From contig CAMBRC010000019.1 in assembly GCA_945869965.1 (NCBI GenBank), forward strand, positions 1 through 53,371: a DNA stretch of 53,371 nucleotides, given 5' to 3'. Made by a program: the position numbers and the translations under genes. Shown here in pieces: positions 1-8,053 of the stretch. This DNA is from Asaia bogorensis. Its GTDB lineage: Bacteria; Pseudomonadota; Alphaproteobacteria; Acetobacterales; Acetobacteraceae. The notes beneath the pieces were generated by a model. The model was not told the origin of the DNA and ran no database searches. It saw only the letters and a program-made list of their open reading frames with translations. Each line of letters begins with the position of its first letter. Position 1 is the first letter of the stretch.

Positions 1-648
1 GGGGGCGAAGTTGGTGGGGTCGAGCCAGGCGGCGAGGGCGTCGCGGCGGGAGGGCCATTCGTCCGCGGTGATGCTGTACCAGTCGGTATCGCGGCGGCGG
101 GCTTTTACCGTGAGGTGCATGCGGTGGCAGCCTTCGTAGGTGAAGCCGAGGCGGTCGGCGGCGCGTTTGGAGGGGGCGTTGAGGCTGTTACATTTCCAGA
201 CCAGGCGGCGGTAGCCCAGGTCGTCGGCGGAATATTTTAGCAGGAGATACATGGCTTCGGTGGCGGCGCGGGTGCGCTGCATGGCGGGGCCGAACCAGAT
301 GTTGCCGAGTTCGATGGCGGCGTTTTTTGGCTGGATTTCCATCAGGGTGAGCCAGCCGGTGACGACGCCGGTGGCGATCGGGCGGACGGCCCAGGCGATG
401 GGGTCGTGGGTGGTGGAGAAGTCGGCGATGAAGCGGGCGAGCGCGTCTTGGGAGGGGAAGGGGCCGTAGCCCATGTAGGCCCAGGAATTTTCACCGTTGG
501 GGGTGCCGGCCTGGACGGCGGTCCAGAGTTCGGGGGCGTGGCGGGGGTGGAGGGGTTCTAGCTCGACGTAGCGGCCGGTGATGCGGGTGCGCACCGGCAG
601 GGGGCGGGGGGTGGTGTCGATCTCGGGGCCGATGGGGGGGGTGCTCAT
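1..648 (-). CDS. GNAT acetyltransferase, RimJ/RimL-like (3' end cut by window edge)
   Basis: An open frame runs leftwards from ATG at 648 to the first base of the window (216 codons, no stop seen), so the C-terminus is missing. The protein reads as a RimJ/RimL-type GNAT N-acetyltransferase. Residues about 22-100 carry the N-terminal substrate half (GRYVELEPL, then FIADFSTTHDPIAWAV). The central strand is ELGNIWFGPAMQRTRAATEAM, and residues about 145-169 hold GYRRLVWKCNSLNAPSKRA then ADRLGF, the usual acetyl-CoA-binding and C-terminal GNAT signature. Members of this family acetylate ribosomal protein N-termini, small amines or antibiotics, and the substrate cannot be told here. It lies downstream of the GT-C gene on the same strand, separated by about 240 bp with a GC-rich palindromic repeat, so it is probably its own transcription unit. 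Family call is firm; function is not. Confidence 0.85.
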   Translation of the reverse strand, partial: MSTPPIGPEIDTTPRPLPVRTRITGRYVELEPLHPRHAPELWTAVQAGTPNGENSWAYMGYGPFPSQDALARFIADFSTTHDPIAWAVRPIATGVVTGWLTLMEIQPKNAAIELGNIWFGPAMQRTRAATEAMYLLLKYSADDLGYRRLVWKCNSLNAPSKRAADRLGFTYEGCHRMHLTVKARRRDTDWYSITADEWPSRRDALAAWLDPTNFAP

Positions 649-730
649 GGGGGAATCGTGACGCATTTGGGCGCGGGGGCAATGGTCCAATGGGGGCGAA
701 GGGCTGTGGACCGATTGGGGAGAGGGGAAA

Positions 731-780
731 GCAAGGCTGGGCGCTGCCCAGACCCGCCAGGGGCCAAGCCCCTGGACCTT
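731..780 (-). repeat. Family B GC-rich double palindrome, copy 1
   Basis: Two adjacent palindromes: CTGGGC-GCT-GCCCAG (737-751) and CCAGGGGC-CAA-GCCCCTGG (757-775), joined by ACCCG. The same double hairpin, in either orientation, recurs at 2721-2770, 7884-8013, 18624-18697 and 46834-46937. It sits in the gap between the acetyltransferase and the GT-C gene. About 110 bp on its right (781-890) hold no gene and have a markedly AT-richer patch (781-835). A role as transcription terminator or REP-like element is inferred. Confidence 0.85.
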
Positions 781-890
781 ATGACTAAAGGGTAATTTTT
801 ATATCGAAATGATATCTCGATGAGTCGCTTTCCTTCATTTGCACGTTCAGCGGCTTCGCGCCGCGACCGGGAGCCCGGCCTTGCCTTTCG

Positions 891-2714
891 CTATCGCACG
901 CGGAGCAGTCGAAAACTCTCTTCCAGGGAGGGGGGGAGTTCGACGGGCTGAAGCCAGGTGGGGGGGGTGCTGGCGCGGAGGCGGGATTCGAGGGTTTGGG
1001 GGTTGGGGGGGGCAAGGTTGGGGGGGCGTTGGGCGGTGCAGAGGAGGAGGTATTGGGCGTCGCGGCGGGCGAGGATGGCGCGGGCTTGGGTGTCGTCGGT
1101 GGCGGACATGATGTCGTAGGTGTCCTGGAAGGCGGTGCCGGCGCGGTGGTAGGGCGAGACGACGTAGCGGTAGGGGGTGCGGTAGGCGAGCTCGGGGGTG
1201 CTGCGCCAGTGGTCGGTGAGGATGATGGCGTTGGGCGGCGAGAGCGGGGCGGTGGCGAGCCATGCGGCGAAGGCGTTCCAGTTGCAGGCTTGGGTTTCCT
1301 GCTGGCGGGTGGGATCGGTGGGGAAGGCGAGGCCGGTGAAGGGGGCGATGAGGGCGAGAGCGAGGGCGGCGGCGGGGAGGAGGGGGCGGGGGGAGCGGCT
1401 GGCTGCGAGGGCGACGAGGGCGGCGGTCAGGAGGGCGGTGATGGCGGCGAGGTCCACGGCGAAGCGGCGGTGTAGGATGGTGGCGGGGACCATGATGGCC
1501 AAGGTGAGGGCGAGCAAGAGCGTGGCCGGCCAGGGGGCTCGGCGGGCGAGGGATGGCAGGGCGATGAGGGCGATGAGGCCGCCGGTGTAGAGCAGGAGGT
1601 CGTGGGCGCCGGCCAGGGTGGGGCGCAGGGGGGACATTTCGGCGACGTAGGGGAGGAAGAGGGTGGCGGCGCTGCGGTCGGCGGCGGCTTCGGAGGCGTG
1701 CAGGGCTTGGGGGTAGGCGGCGAGGAGGGCCGCGGCGGCGATTGTGGCGACGGCGGTGGCGACGGCGAGTTTCTTGGCCGTGGAGAGGCCGGGGGGGATG
1801 GCGGCGAGGGTGGCGAAAGCGAGAGTGGCGAGGGCGGCGATGGCGACGTGGTGGGCGGAGAGCTTGTCGTACTCGGTGGTCAGAAATTGGGCGGGGGGGT
1901 GTTCGGTCAGGGTGGCGAGGAGGGTGACAAGCAGCATGGCGGCGGCGATGCGGCGGCCTTGGTGGGCGGGGGCGTTGGAGGAGGGGTGGAAAATCCAGGC
2001 CAGGCCGAAGGTGGCGAGGAGGGGGGCGGCGATGAGGAGGGTTTCGGGGCTGATCCAGAGGCCTAAGCCGAGGGTGATACCGGCGATGTGGGCGGGTTTG
2101 GGGTTTTGCGGGTTCTGGAGGGCGCGGAGGGCGGCGCCGAGGGCGATGAGGGCGGCGAGGAGTACCAGCATGTGGTGGTCGGTTTGGCCGAAGGCGCCGT
2201 AGGCGAAGAGCAGGACGGGGTTGAGGAGGATGGCGGCGGCGGCGGCCCAGGATGCGAGGGTTGGGATCAGGGCGCGGGCGGCCCAGGCGGCGGCTAGGGC
2301 GCAGAGGAGGTGGAGGATGGGGGAGATGGCGGCGCCGGACCAGAAGATGGCGGTTCTGGGGGGGGTGTTGGTGGTGTGGATGACGGCCAGCGCGGGGAGG
2401 AGGATCAGGACGTCGAGGGGGCGGGTCCAGTGGCTGGAGAGGGTTTCGGGGGCGTTGAGCTGGGGGAGGGTGGCGTCGAACCAGTTGGTGGTTTCGTAGA
2501 GGCGTTCGACGCGCAGGGTGCGGGTGTAGGCGTCGGTGTCGGGGAGGCGGCCTGTGTCGATGACGCCGCCTTGGCGGGTGGCGAGGGTGAGGTGGAGGGC
2601 TAGGGCTAGGAGGGTGGTGAGGAGGGCGAGGAGGAGGTTGGCGCGGGATGGTGAGGCAGCCCCCCTCCGGCTCCCCCCGACCGCGGGGGGAGAGAAGTGT
2701 TGCGGTGCGCTCAT
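891..2714 (-). CDS. GT-C fold membrane glycosyltransferase-like protein
   Basis: A 607-residue polytopic membrane protein with roughly a dozen Ala/Leu-rich transmembrane segments between residues 26 and 465 and a soluble C-terminal part. After the first membrane helix comes an acidic loop LPDTDAYTRTLRVERL (Asp59/Asp61), then TNWFD and SHWTRPLD (His95, Arg98, Asp101). This layout resembles GT-C enzymes such as STT3/PglB and PMT, where a loop-1 Asp binds metal and lipid-phosphate sugar donor. Donor and acceptor are unknown. ATG at 2714 is the only usual start in reach, because no in-frame GTG or TTG follows before the first helix. Codons 7-20 are encoded by an intergenic-type repeat (2661-2697). 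No Shine-Dalgarno is visible. It occupies the place after corC where many alphaproteobacteria keep lnt. Confidence 0.75.
   Translation of the reverse strand: MSAPQHFSPPAVGGSRRGAASPSRANLLLALLTTLLALALHLTLATRQGGVIDTGRLPDTDAYTRTLRVERLYETTNWFDATLPQLNAPETLSSHWTRPLDVLILLPALAVIHTTNTPPRTAIFWSGAAISPILHLLCALAAAWAARALIPTLASWAAAAAILLNPVLLFAYGAFGQTDHHMLVLLAALIALGAALRALQNPQNPKPAHIAGITLGLGLWISPETLLIAAPLLATFGLAWIFHPSSNAPAHQGRRIAAAMLLVTLLATLTEHPPAQFLTTEYDKLSAHHVAIAALATLAFATLAAIPPGLSTAKKLAVATAVATIAAAALLAAYPQALHASEAAADRSAATLFLPYVAEMSPLRPTLAGAHDLLLYTGGLIALIALPSLARRAPWPATLLLALTLAIMVPATILHRRFAVDLAAITALLTAALVALAASRSPRPLLPAAALALALIAPFTGLAFPTDPTRQQETQACNWNAFAAWLATAPLSPPNAIILTDHWRSTPELAYRTPYRYVVSPYHRAGTAFQDTYDIMSATDDTQARAILARRDAQYLLLCTAQRPPNLAPPNPQTLESRLRASTPPTWLQPVELPPSLEESFRLLRVR
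2661..2697. repeat. Family C GC-rich repeat inside the GT-C N-terminus
   Basis: The stretch CCCCCTCCGGCTCCCCCC, six bases, then GGGGGG recurs almost unchanged at 48154-48186, where it is purely intergenic. Here it lies inside the reading frame and encodes residues 7-20 of the GT-C protein. The hairpin is CCCCCC-GACCGC-GGGGGG. Confidence 0.8.
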
Positions 2715-2720
2715 GAATGG

Positions 2721-2770
2721 GGTCTGGGGCCGCCGGCCCCAGCGGGTCCAGGGCGGCGCCCTGGCCTTGC
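2721..2770 (+). repeat. Family B GC-rich double palindrome, copy 2
   Basis: Palindromes CTGGGGCC-GCC-GGCCCCAG (2724-2742) and CCAGGGC-GGC-GCCCTGG (2748-2764), followed by CCTTGC. It fills the 71-bp gap between corC (ending 2786) and the GT-C start (2714). Leftward transcripts from corC would cross it, so it could end the miaB-corC transcript. No T-run follows, so any termination would not be of the classic type. Confidence 0.8.
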
Positions 2771-2785
2771 TTTCTTCGCCACGTG

Positions 2786-3655
2786 TCAGCCCTCGGCGGG
2801 TGGCTGGGGACGGCGGACGCGCAGGCGGCGGATGCGGCGGGCGTCGGCTTCGAGGACGCGGAACTCGACGCCGGAGGGGTGGCCGATAATTTCGCTGCGG
2901 GCGGGGACTCGGCCGGCGAGGGTCATGACGAGGCCGCCGACGGTGTCGATATCGGCGTTGCGTTCGTCGTCCGTGAGGATGGGGCCCATGCGGGTTTCGA
3001 AGTCGGCGACGGGGAGGCGGGCGTCGATGTCGATGGCGCCGTCGGCGCGTTCGATGACCATGGGGCCTTCGACTTCGTCGTGTTCGTCGCTGATGTCGCC
3101 GACGATTTCCTCGACGAGGTCCTCGATGGTGACCAGGCCGTCGATGCCACCGTATTCGTCGACGACGAGGGCGAGGTGCATGCGGGCCTGGCGCATTTGC
3201 AGGAGGAGGTCGAGCACGGGGAGCTGGGGGGCGACGAGGAGGGGGCGGCGGAGGATCTTGTCGAGGCGGAACTCGTCGGCGCGGCCGATATAGGCGAAGA
3301 CGTCCTTGATGTGGACCATGCCGATGATGTCATCGAGCTGTTCGCGGAAGACCGGCAGGCGGGAGTGGCCTTCGGCGCGGAGTTGGGTGAGGGCTTCGTC
3401 CAGGGATACGTCGGCGCGCATGGCGACGATGTCGGCGCGGGGGACCATGACGTCGTCGGCCTGTTTGCCGCGCAGGCGCAGGACGTTGGCGATCAGCGCG
3501 CGTTCCTGGCGGTCGAGCTCGGGGGCGTGGGCGCCGTTGGTGGCGTTTTGGGCGGCTTCCTCGACGAGTTCGGCGATGGATTCGCGGACGGAGGGTTCGG
3601 TGCGGCCGCGGAGTTTGGCGCGGAGGCGGTCGAGCATGGTGCTGCGGCCGCTCAT
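2786..3655 (-). CDS. corC: CorC/HlyC-family CBS-domain protein
   Basis: A 289-residue cytoplasmic protein of the CorC/YbeX type. A short basic N-terminus (LDRLRAKLRGR) precedes two CBS modules at about residues 66-120 (VMVPRADIVAMRADVSLDEA) and 135-190 (MHLALVVDEYGGIDGLVT). A C-terminal CorC/HlyC domain runs from about residue 205 (DGAIDIDARLPVADFETRMG). It lacks the transmembrane DUF21 half of full-length CorB/C transporters, as is usual for the YbeX form. That form has been linked to Mg/Co homeostasis and ribosome metabolism. Its ATG at 3655 overlaps the ybeY stop by four bases (ATGA), so it is translated with the upstream genes. Order miaB-phoH-ybeY-corC is the standard operon. Confidence 0.92.
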   Translation of the reverse strand: MSGRSTMLDRLRAKLRGRTEPSVRESIAELVEEAAQNATNGAHAPELDRQERALIANVLRLRGKQADDVMVPRADIVAMRADVSLDEALTQLRAEGHSRLPVFREQLDDIIGMVHIKDVFAYIGRADEFRLDKILRRPLLVAPQLPVLDLLLQMRQARMHLALVVDEYGGIDGLVTIEDLVEEIVGDISDEHDEVEGPMVIERADGAIDIDARLPVADFETRMGPILTDDERNADIDTVGGLVMTLAGRVPARSEIIGHPSGVEFRVLEADARRIRRLRVRRPQPPAEG

Positions 3656-4140
3656 CGGGGGGGGGGCGCTTGACGCCAGGGGTTGGGGCGGCGGAGGCGG
3701 TGGAGGAGGCGGGATTCGGCTTGTTCCATGCGGCGGGCTTGGCCGGCCAGCGCGTGGTCGTGGCCTTGCAAATGGAGCATGCCGTGGATGACGAGGTGGG
3801 CGAGGTGGTCGGAGAGGCGGCGGCCGGCGGCGCTTGCTTCGCGGCGGATTGTGCCGAGGGCGAGGATGATTTCGCCGGGGAGGCCTGGGCCGGCGGGGTC
3901 GAAGGTCAGGACGTTGGTGGGTTTGTTGCGGTCACGGTGGGTGGCGTTGAGGCGTTTTACCGTGGCGTCGCTGTCCAGGACGATTGTGGCGCGGCCGCCG
4001 GCGGCGATGGCGGCGCGGTGGGCGACGGAGTCCGGGCGTCGGAGGGCGCGGCGCCAGGCTGGGTCGGCGACGATTATGGTTACGTCGGCCGGTTGGTGGA
4101 GCCCCGCGATTGCGGGGCTGGGTCTACTGGAGGGGTCCAT
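3652..4140 (-). CDS. ybeY: Endoribonuclease YbeY (16S rRNA maturation)
   Basis: A 162-residue YbeY. The zinc site HGxLHLxGxDH is present (HGMLHLQGHDH, His119, His123, His129), as is the upstream NKPTNVLTF motif at about 72-80. YbeY is a single-strand endoribonuclease needed for 16S rRNA 3' maturation and quality control of 70S ribosomes. Its ATG at 4140 overlaps the phoH stop in TAATG, and its own stop overlaps the corC ATG, so the three are co-translated. It is slightly longer than E. coli YbeY at both ends. Confidence 0.95.
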   Translation of the reverse strand: MDPSSRPSPAIAGLHQPADVTIIVADPAWRRALRRPDSVAHRAAIAAGGRATIVLDSDATVKRLNATHRDRNKPTNVLTFDPAGPGLPGEIILALGTIRREASAAGRRLSDHLAHLVIHGMLHLQGHDHALAGQARRMEQAESRLLHRLRRPNPWRQAPPPR

Positions 4141-5171
4141 TACTTTCCTGGGGCGCCCTCGGTGGCGGGGCGGGGGGTGCGGCGGCGGGCGGTTTCGCCC
4201 TCGGCTTCGGTGCGCTGCTCATAGGCATCGACGATGCGCGCCACAAGGGGGTGGCGGACGACGTCGCGCTTGTCGAAGCGGCAGACGGCGATGCCGGGGA
4301 CGCCCTCGACGGTGTCCAGGGCGTCGCGCAGGCCGGAGCGGACGCCGCCGGGGAGGTCGACCTGGCTGAGGTCGCCGGCGATGACCATGCGGGTGCCTTC
4401 GCCCATGCGGGTGAGGAACATCTTCATCTGGACGGCGGTGGTGTTCTGGGCCTCGTCAAGGATGACGAAGGCGTGGGCGAGGGTGCGGCCGCGCATGAAG
4501 GCGAGCGGGGCGACCTCGATTTCGCCGGTGCCCATGCGGCGGGCGACCTGGTCGGCGGGCATCATGTCGTGCAGGGCGTCGTAGAGCGGGCGGAGGTAGG
4601 GGTCGACTTTTTCCTTGAGGTCGCCGGGGAGGAAGCCGAGGCGTTCGCCAGCCTCGACGGCGGGGCGGGAGAGGACGATGCGGTCGACGCGGCCGGCGGT
4701 GAGCATGGCGACGGCCTGGGCGACGGCGAGGTAGGTCTTGCCGGTGCCGGCGGGGCCGATGCCGAAGACCATCTCGTGCCGGGCCAGGAGGTCCATGTAG
4801 GTGGCCTGGCCGGGGGAGCGGGGGCCGATGGCGCCGCGCTTGGTGTGGATGGCGGGCAAGTCCGAAAGCGGGAGGCGGGGGTTTTCGATCTCGACCATGC
4901 GGATGGCGGCGTCGACGTCGCTGGGGCCGACGGGCTCGCCCTTTTGCAGGCGGCGGTAGAGGGTGTTCATCGCTTCCTGGGCGGCGCCGACGCGGGCGGC
5001 GTCACCGGCGATGGCGACGCGGTTGCCGCGGCAGGAGAGGCGCACGCCGAGGCCCTGTTCGATGCGCACCAGGTGGCGGTCGTGGTCTCCGAGCAGCAGG
5101 GACAACAAGGCGTTGTCGGCGAATTGGAGGGTGACGGCGGTGGCGGGCGGGGGCGTGACGAGGTCGGTCAA
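4140..5171 (-). CDS. phoH: PhoH-family ATPase
   Basis: A 343-residue PhoH/YbeZ protein. An N-terminal KH-like region (residues about 14-80) precedes the P-loop ATPase. Walker A is GPAGTGKT at 139-146; the Walker B region reads [18 protein letters not shown] follows. PhoH-like ATPases act with YbeY in RNA and ribosome metabolism; a helicase role is proposed. The start is a TTG at 5171 that overlaps the miaB stop (TTGA). There is no ATG or GTG before the conserved region, so this non-standard coupled start is the best choice. It lies between miaB and ybeY as in most alphaproteobacteria. Confidence 0.93.
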   Translation of the reverse strand: MTDLVTPPPATAVTLQFADNALLSLLLGDHDRHLVRIEQGLGVRLSCRGNRVAIAGDAARVGAAQEAMNTLYRRLQKGEPVGPSDVDAAIRMVEIENPRLPLSDLPAIHTKRGAIGPRSPGQATYMDLLARHEMVFGIGPAGTGKTYLAVAQAVAMLTAGRVDRIVLSRPAVEAGERLGFLPGDLKEKVDPYLRPLYDALHDMMPADQVARRMGTGEIEVAPLAFMRGRTLAHAFVILDEAQNTTAVQMKMFLTRMGEGTRMVIAGDLSQVDLPGGVRSGLRDALDTVEGVPGIAVCRFDKRDVVRHPLVARIVDAYEQRTEAEGETARRRTPRPATEGAPGK

Positions 5172-6529
5172 GCGGGGGTTCGCTCCTGTGCAAAGTGGTG
5201 GACGCCGGAGAGGGAGTTGGTGTTGGCGGTGGTGATTTTCACCAGCACTTCCTGGCCGATCAGCTCGGCGGGGCCGATGACGTGGACCGGTTGCAGCCAG
5301 GGCGAGCGGCCGACGATCTGGCCGGGGTGGCGGGCATGGCCGGTGAAGAGGACCGAGGCGGTGCGGCCGATGCAGTCGGCGTTGAAGGCGGCTTGCTGTT
5401 CGCGCAGCAGGGCCTGGAGCTCTTGCAGGCGGGCGTCCTTGGCGGGTTCGGGGACCTGGTTTGGGGCGCCGGCGGCGGGGGTGCCGGGGCGGGGGGAGTA
5501 TTTGAAGCTGTAGGCGCTGGCAAAGCCGATGTCGCGGATAAGGGCCATGGTTTGGGCGAAATCGGCGTCGGTTTCGCCGGGGTGGCCGACGATGAAGTCC
5601 GATGTCAGGGCGATGTCGGGGCGGGCGGCGCGCAGGCGGGCGATGGTGGCGCGGTACTCGGCCGCGGTGTGGCGGCGGTTCATGGCGGCGAGGATGCGGT
5701 CGGAGCCGGATTGGACCGGCAAATGGAGGAAGGGCATCACTTTGGGGGTGTCGGCGTGGGCGGCGATCAGGTCGTCGTCCATGTCGCGCGGGTGGGAGGT
5801 GGTGTAGCGGATGCGCAGGAGGTCGGGGATCTCGGCCAGGGTGCGCATCAGCCAGCCGAGGGTGCGCGGGCGGCCGTCGGGGCCGTCGCCGTGCCAGGCG
5901 TTGACGTTCTGGCCGAGCAGGGTGATTTCGCGGGTGCCCTGCCCCACCAGACGGCGGGCTTCGGACAGGATGGCGGCGGCGGGGCGGCTGGCTTCCATGC
6001 CGCGGGTGTAGGGGACGACGCAGAAGGAGCAGAACTTGTCGCAGCCTTCCTGGATGGTGAGGAAGGCGGCGAGGCCCTGGGGGGCGCTGGCTTCGGGCAG
6101 GTGGTCGAACTTGGTTTCGGTGGGGAAGTCGGTTTCGATCACCGCACCGGCGGCGCGCGCGGCCTGGGCGACCATCTCGGGCAGGCGGTGATAGGTCTGG
6201 GGGCCGAGGACGATGTCGACATAGGGGGCGCGGGCGAGGATTTCGGCGCCCTCGGCCTGGGCGACGCAGCCGGCCACGGCGATGATGGTGCCCTGCCCCG
6301 CTTCGGCGCGGGCTTGCTTGACCAGGCGCAGGCGGCCGAGTTCGGAGAAGACCTTCTCGGCGGCGCGGTCGCGGATGTGGCAGGTGTTGAGGATGATCAT
6401 GTCGGCGTCGTCGGGCCGGTCGGCGGGGCTGTAGCCGAGCGGGGCCAGGACATCGGCCATACGGCCGCTGTCATAGACGTTCATCTGGCAGCCCCAGGTG
6501 ATCATGTGCAGGCGTTTCGCGGTTGTCAT
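5168..6529 (-). CDS. miaB: tRNA-2-methylthio-N6-dimethylallyladenosine synthase MiaB
   Basis: A radical-SAM methylthiotransferase that adds the 2-methylthio group to i6A37 of tRNAs reading U-starting codons. The start is taken at ATG 6529 (453 residues), where AGAGGA sits at good spacing. An upstream in-frame start at 6595 would add 22 non-conserved residues. The N-terminal UPF0004 domain has three cluster cysteines (Cys14, Cys50, Cys88). The radical-SAM core has CxxxCxxC (Cys163, Cys167, Cys170 in [10 protein letters not shown]). A TRAM domain ends the protein (about 390-450). First gene of the miaB-phoH-ybeY-corC operon. Confidence 0.95.
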   Translation of the reverse strand: MTTAKRLHMITWGCQMNVYDSGRMADVLAPLGYSPADRPDDADMIILNTCHIRDRAAEKVFSELGRLRLVKQARAEAGQGTIIAVAGCVAQAEGAEILARAPYVDIVLGPQTYHRLPEMVAQAARAAGAVIETDFPTETKFDHLPEASAPQGLAAFLTIQEGCDKFCSFCVVPYTRGMEASRPAAAILSEARRLVGQGTREITLLGQNVNAWHGDGPDGRPRTLGWLMRTLAEIPDLLRIRYTTSHPRDMDDDLIAAHADTPKVMPFLHLPVQSGSDRILAAMNRRHTAAEYRATIARLRAARPDIALTSDFIVGHPGETDADFAQTMALIRDIGFASAYSFKYSPRPGTPAAGAPNQVPEPAKDARLQELQALLREQQAAFNADCIGRTASVLFTGHARHPGQIVGRSPWLQPVHVIGPAELIGQEVLVKITTANTNSLSGVHHFAQERTPA

Positions 6530-6706
6530 CGACGCATCCTCTCGTCCGCCAGCCGGGCAAGGCCTGGGCCGGACGGCAGAGACATGTCGAACCACCCGCG
6601 ACGGGTCAAGCGCAAGGTCGCATTCGGACCACCTGTGACATGAAGCAATGTCGCCGGAAAATGCGGCGCCGTGTCAAGGAAATCGAGAATGGGCAGGCAG
6701 GAAGCG

Positions 6707-6747
6707 AGCCTCCGGCGGCAAAGGGCCGGGGGCCCTTTGATCCCATT
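6707..6747 (+). repeat. Family D hairpin repeat, copy 1
   Basis: CCTCCGGCGGC followed by the hairpin AAAGGGCC-GGG-GGCCCTTT (6720-6738) and GATCCCATTC. A second copy lies at 6809-6852 in the opposite orientation, so the two form an inverted pair in the 336-bp gap between plsC and miaB. Nothing else gene-like is seen in 6530-6865. Confidence 0.8.
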
Positions 6748-6808
6748 CATTGGTTTCGGCTTCCCGCGGAACCGTACGTGCCGATGCATCAAACGAGATT
6801 CTTAAAGA

Positions 6809-6852
6809 ATGGCATCAAAGGGCCTGTGGCCCTTTGCCGCCGGAGGCTTGCT
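6809..6852 (-). repeat. Family D hairpin repeat, copy 2 (inverted)
   Basis: Mirror of 6707-6747. GAATGGCATC leads into AAAGGGCC-TGT-GGCCCTTT (6817-6835) and GCCGCCGGAGG. On the minus strand this hairpin lies 13-50 bp downstream of the plsC stop and is followed by GATGCCATTCTTT, so it could end plsC transcription. Confidence 0.8.
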
Positions 6853-6865
6853 TGCGGCACTGGGC

Positions 6866-7822
6866 CTAGGCCAGCGCCGGCTCGGCGATCACAGCGGTGG
6901 GCACCGAGGCGGCGGCGGGGATGGCGGGGCGGTTTTGGCGCAGGGTGGCGGCGCCGTCGGCGGAGGCGTGCCAGATCGCTTGGGCGAGGGCTTTGCGGTT
7001 GGGGAAGTGGCGGGGGTCGAGCGGGGCGTGCAGCAGGATGCTGGCGCGCATGCCGCGGTATTGGGCGAGTTGCCAGAAGTGGCTGGCGATATCCATGTCG
7101 CCGTACCAGGCGAGGATTGGCCTTGTGGCGCGGCCGGTGGGCAGGCCGGCGAGGCGGTCATAGACCACCGAGACCGGCTGGACGATCGGCGGCAGGCCGT
7201 CCGGGGTGACCGGCAGTTCGGCGATGGAGAGGAAGGCCGAGCGGAAGGGCAGGACGCGGGCGCCGTCCGAGGTGGTGCCTTCGGGGAAGAGGATCAGGTT
7301 GTCGCCGGCGGCGAGGCGGGCGCGCATTTCGTCGCGTTCGCGCCCGGTGCTGCCGCGTTGGCGGCGGATGTAGACCGAGCGGCCGAGGCGGGCGACGGTG
7401 CCGATCAGCGGCCAGGTGCCGACCTCCTGCTTGGCGGTGAAGCAGGCGTCCAGGCGGGCGCCGAGCACCAGGATGTCGAGCCAGGAGGAGTGGTTGGAGA
7501 CGTAGACGACCGGTCGGCCGTCGCTGGTGCGCTGGGCGATGGCGCCGGTGACGCGCAGGCCGAGGCCCATGATGGCGCACATGCCGCGCCAGTAGATCTG
7601 CGGGAGCACGATTTTAGCACGGCCGGGCAGCAGCAGGGCCGCGGCCTGGATGAGGGCGCAGAGCGCGGTCCAGGGCAGGACGAGCAGCAGCTTGGCAATC
7701 GGGCGCAGGCCGCGCAGCACCGAGCGGCGGCGCGGCAGGATCCAGGCGCCGGGGTCGCCCTCCTCGGCCGGGGCGGGGGAGGTGCGGCGGCCTGCGAGGA
7801 GTCGGCGCGGTGGCTGGGTCAT
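6866..7822 (-). CDS. plsC: 1-acyl-sn-glycerol-3-phosphate acyltransferase (PlsC-type)
   Basis: A 318-residue PlsC/LPLAT-family acyltransferase that makes phosphatidic acid from lyso-phosphatidate at the inner membrane. A basic N-terminus (1-40) precedes a hydrophobic anchor (about 42-66, KLLLVLPWTALCALIQAAAL). Catalytic block I is NHSSWLD (His111, Asp116). The Arg/Gly block lies at about 148-158 (RSVYIRRQRGS), and FPEGT at 179-183 binds the glycerol phosphate. It is bounded by repeats on both sides, so it looks like a single-gene unit rather than part of the miaB operon. Its product is a common precursor for all membrane phospholipids, but acyl specificity cannot be read from sequence. Confidence 0.92.
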   Translation of the reverse strand: MTQPPRRLLAGRRTSPAPAEEGDPGAWILPRRRSVLRGLRPIAKLLLVLPWTALCALIQAAALLLPGRAKIVLPQIYWRGMCAIMGLGLRVTGAIAQRTSDGRPVVYVSNHSSWLDILVLGARLDACFTAKQEVGTWPLIGTVARLGRSVYIRRQRGSTGRERDEMRARLAAGDNLILFPEGTTSDGARVLPFRSAFLSIAELPVTPDGLPPIVQPVSVVYDRLAGLPTGRATRPILAWYGDMDIASHFWQLAQYRGMRASILLHAPLDPRHFPNRKALAQAIWHASADGAATLRQNRPAIPAAASVPTAVIAEPALA

Positions 7823-7883
7823 GAATTGGCCGAATACGCTGAGTTCAGAGGCACAACAATGGCGGTGTGGTGACAGTTCGTTG

Positions 7884-8013
7884 AAGGCTGGGCTCTGCCC
7901 AGACCCGCGTCGTGCGAAGCACGCTTACGCGTGACGCGCCAAGCCCCTGGACCCTTATACATTGAGGTCCAGGGGCTTGGCCCTTGGCGGGTCTGGGCAG
8001 AGCCCAGCCTTGC
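7884..8013. repeat. Family B repeats, head-to-head inverted pair
   Basis: Left copy (7884-7954) has CTGGGC-TCT-GCCCAG (7889-7903) and ends GCCAAGCCCCTGGACC. Its second palindrome is interrupted by a 27-nt arm GTCGTGCGAAGCACG plus CTTACGCGTGAC (7908-7934), itself partly self-complementary. The right copy (7966-8013) is the mirror, with CCAGGGGCTTGGCCCTTGG and CTGGGC-AGA-GCCCAG. The pair lies between the divergent plsC and 4,6-dehydratase genes, so it cannot simply be a terminator for both; it would be transcribed in a leader of one of them. The interrupted arm is shared with the copy at 18624-18697. Confidence 0.85.
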
Positions 8014-8053
8014 TGGCTATGGCGGAAGTGGTTGGGCGACGTATACAGGGGTC

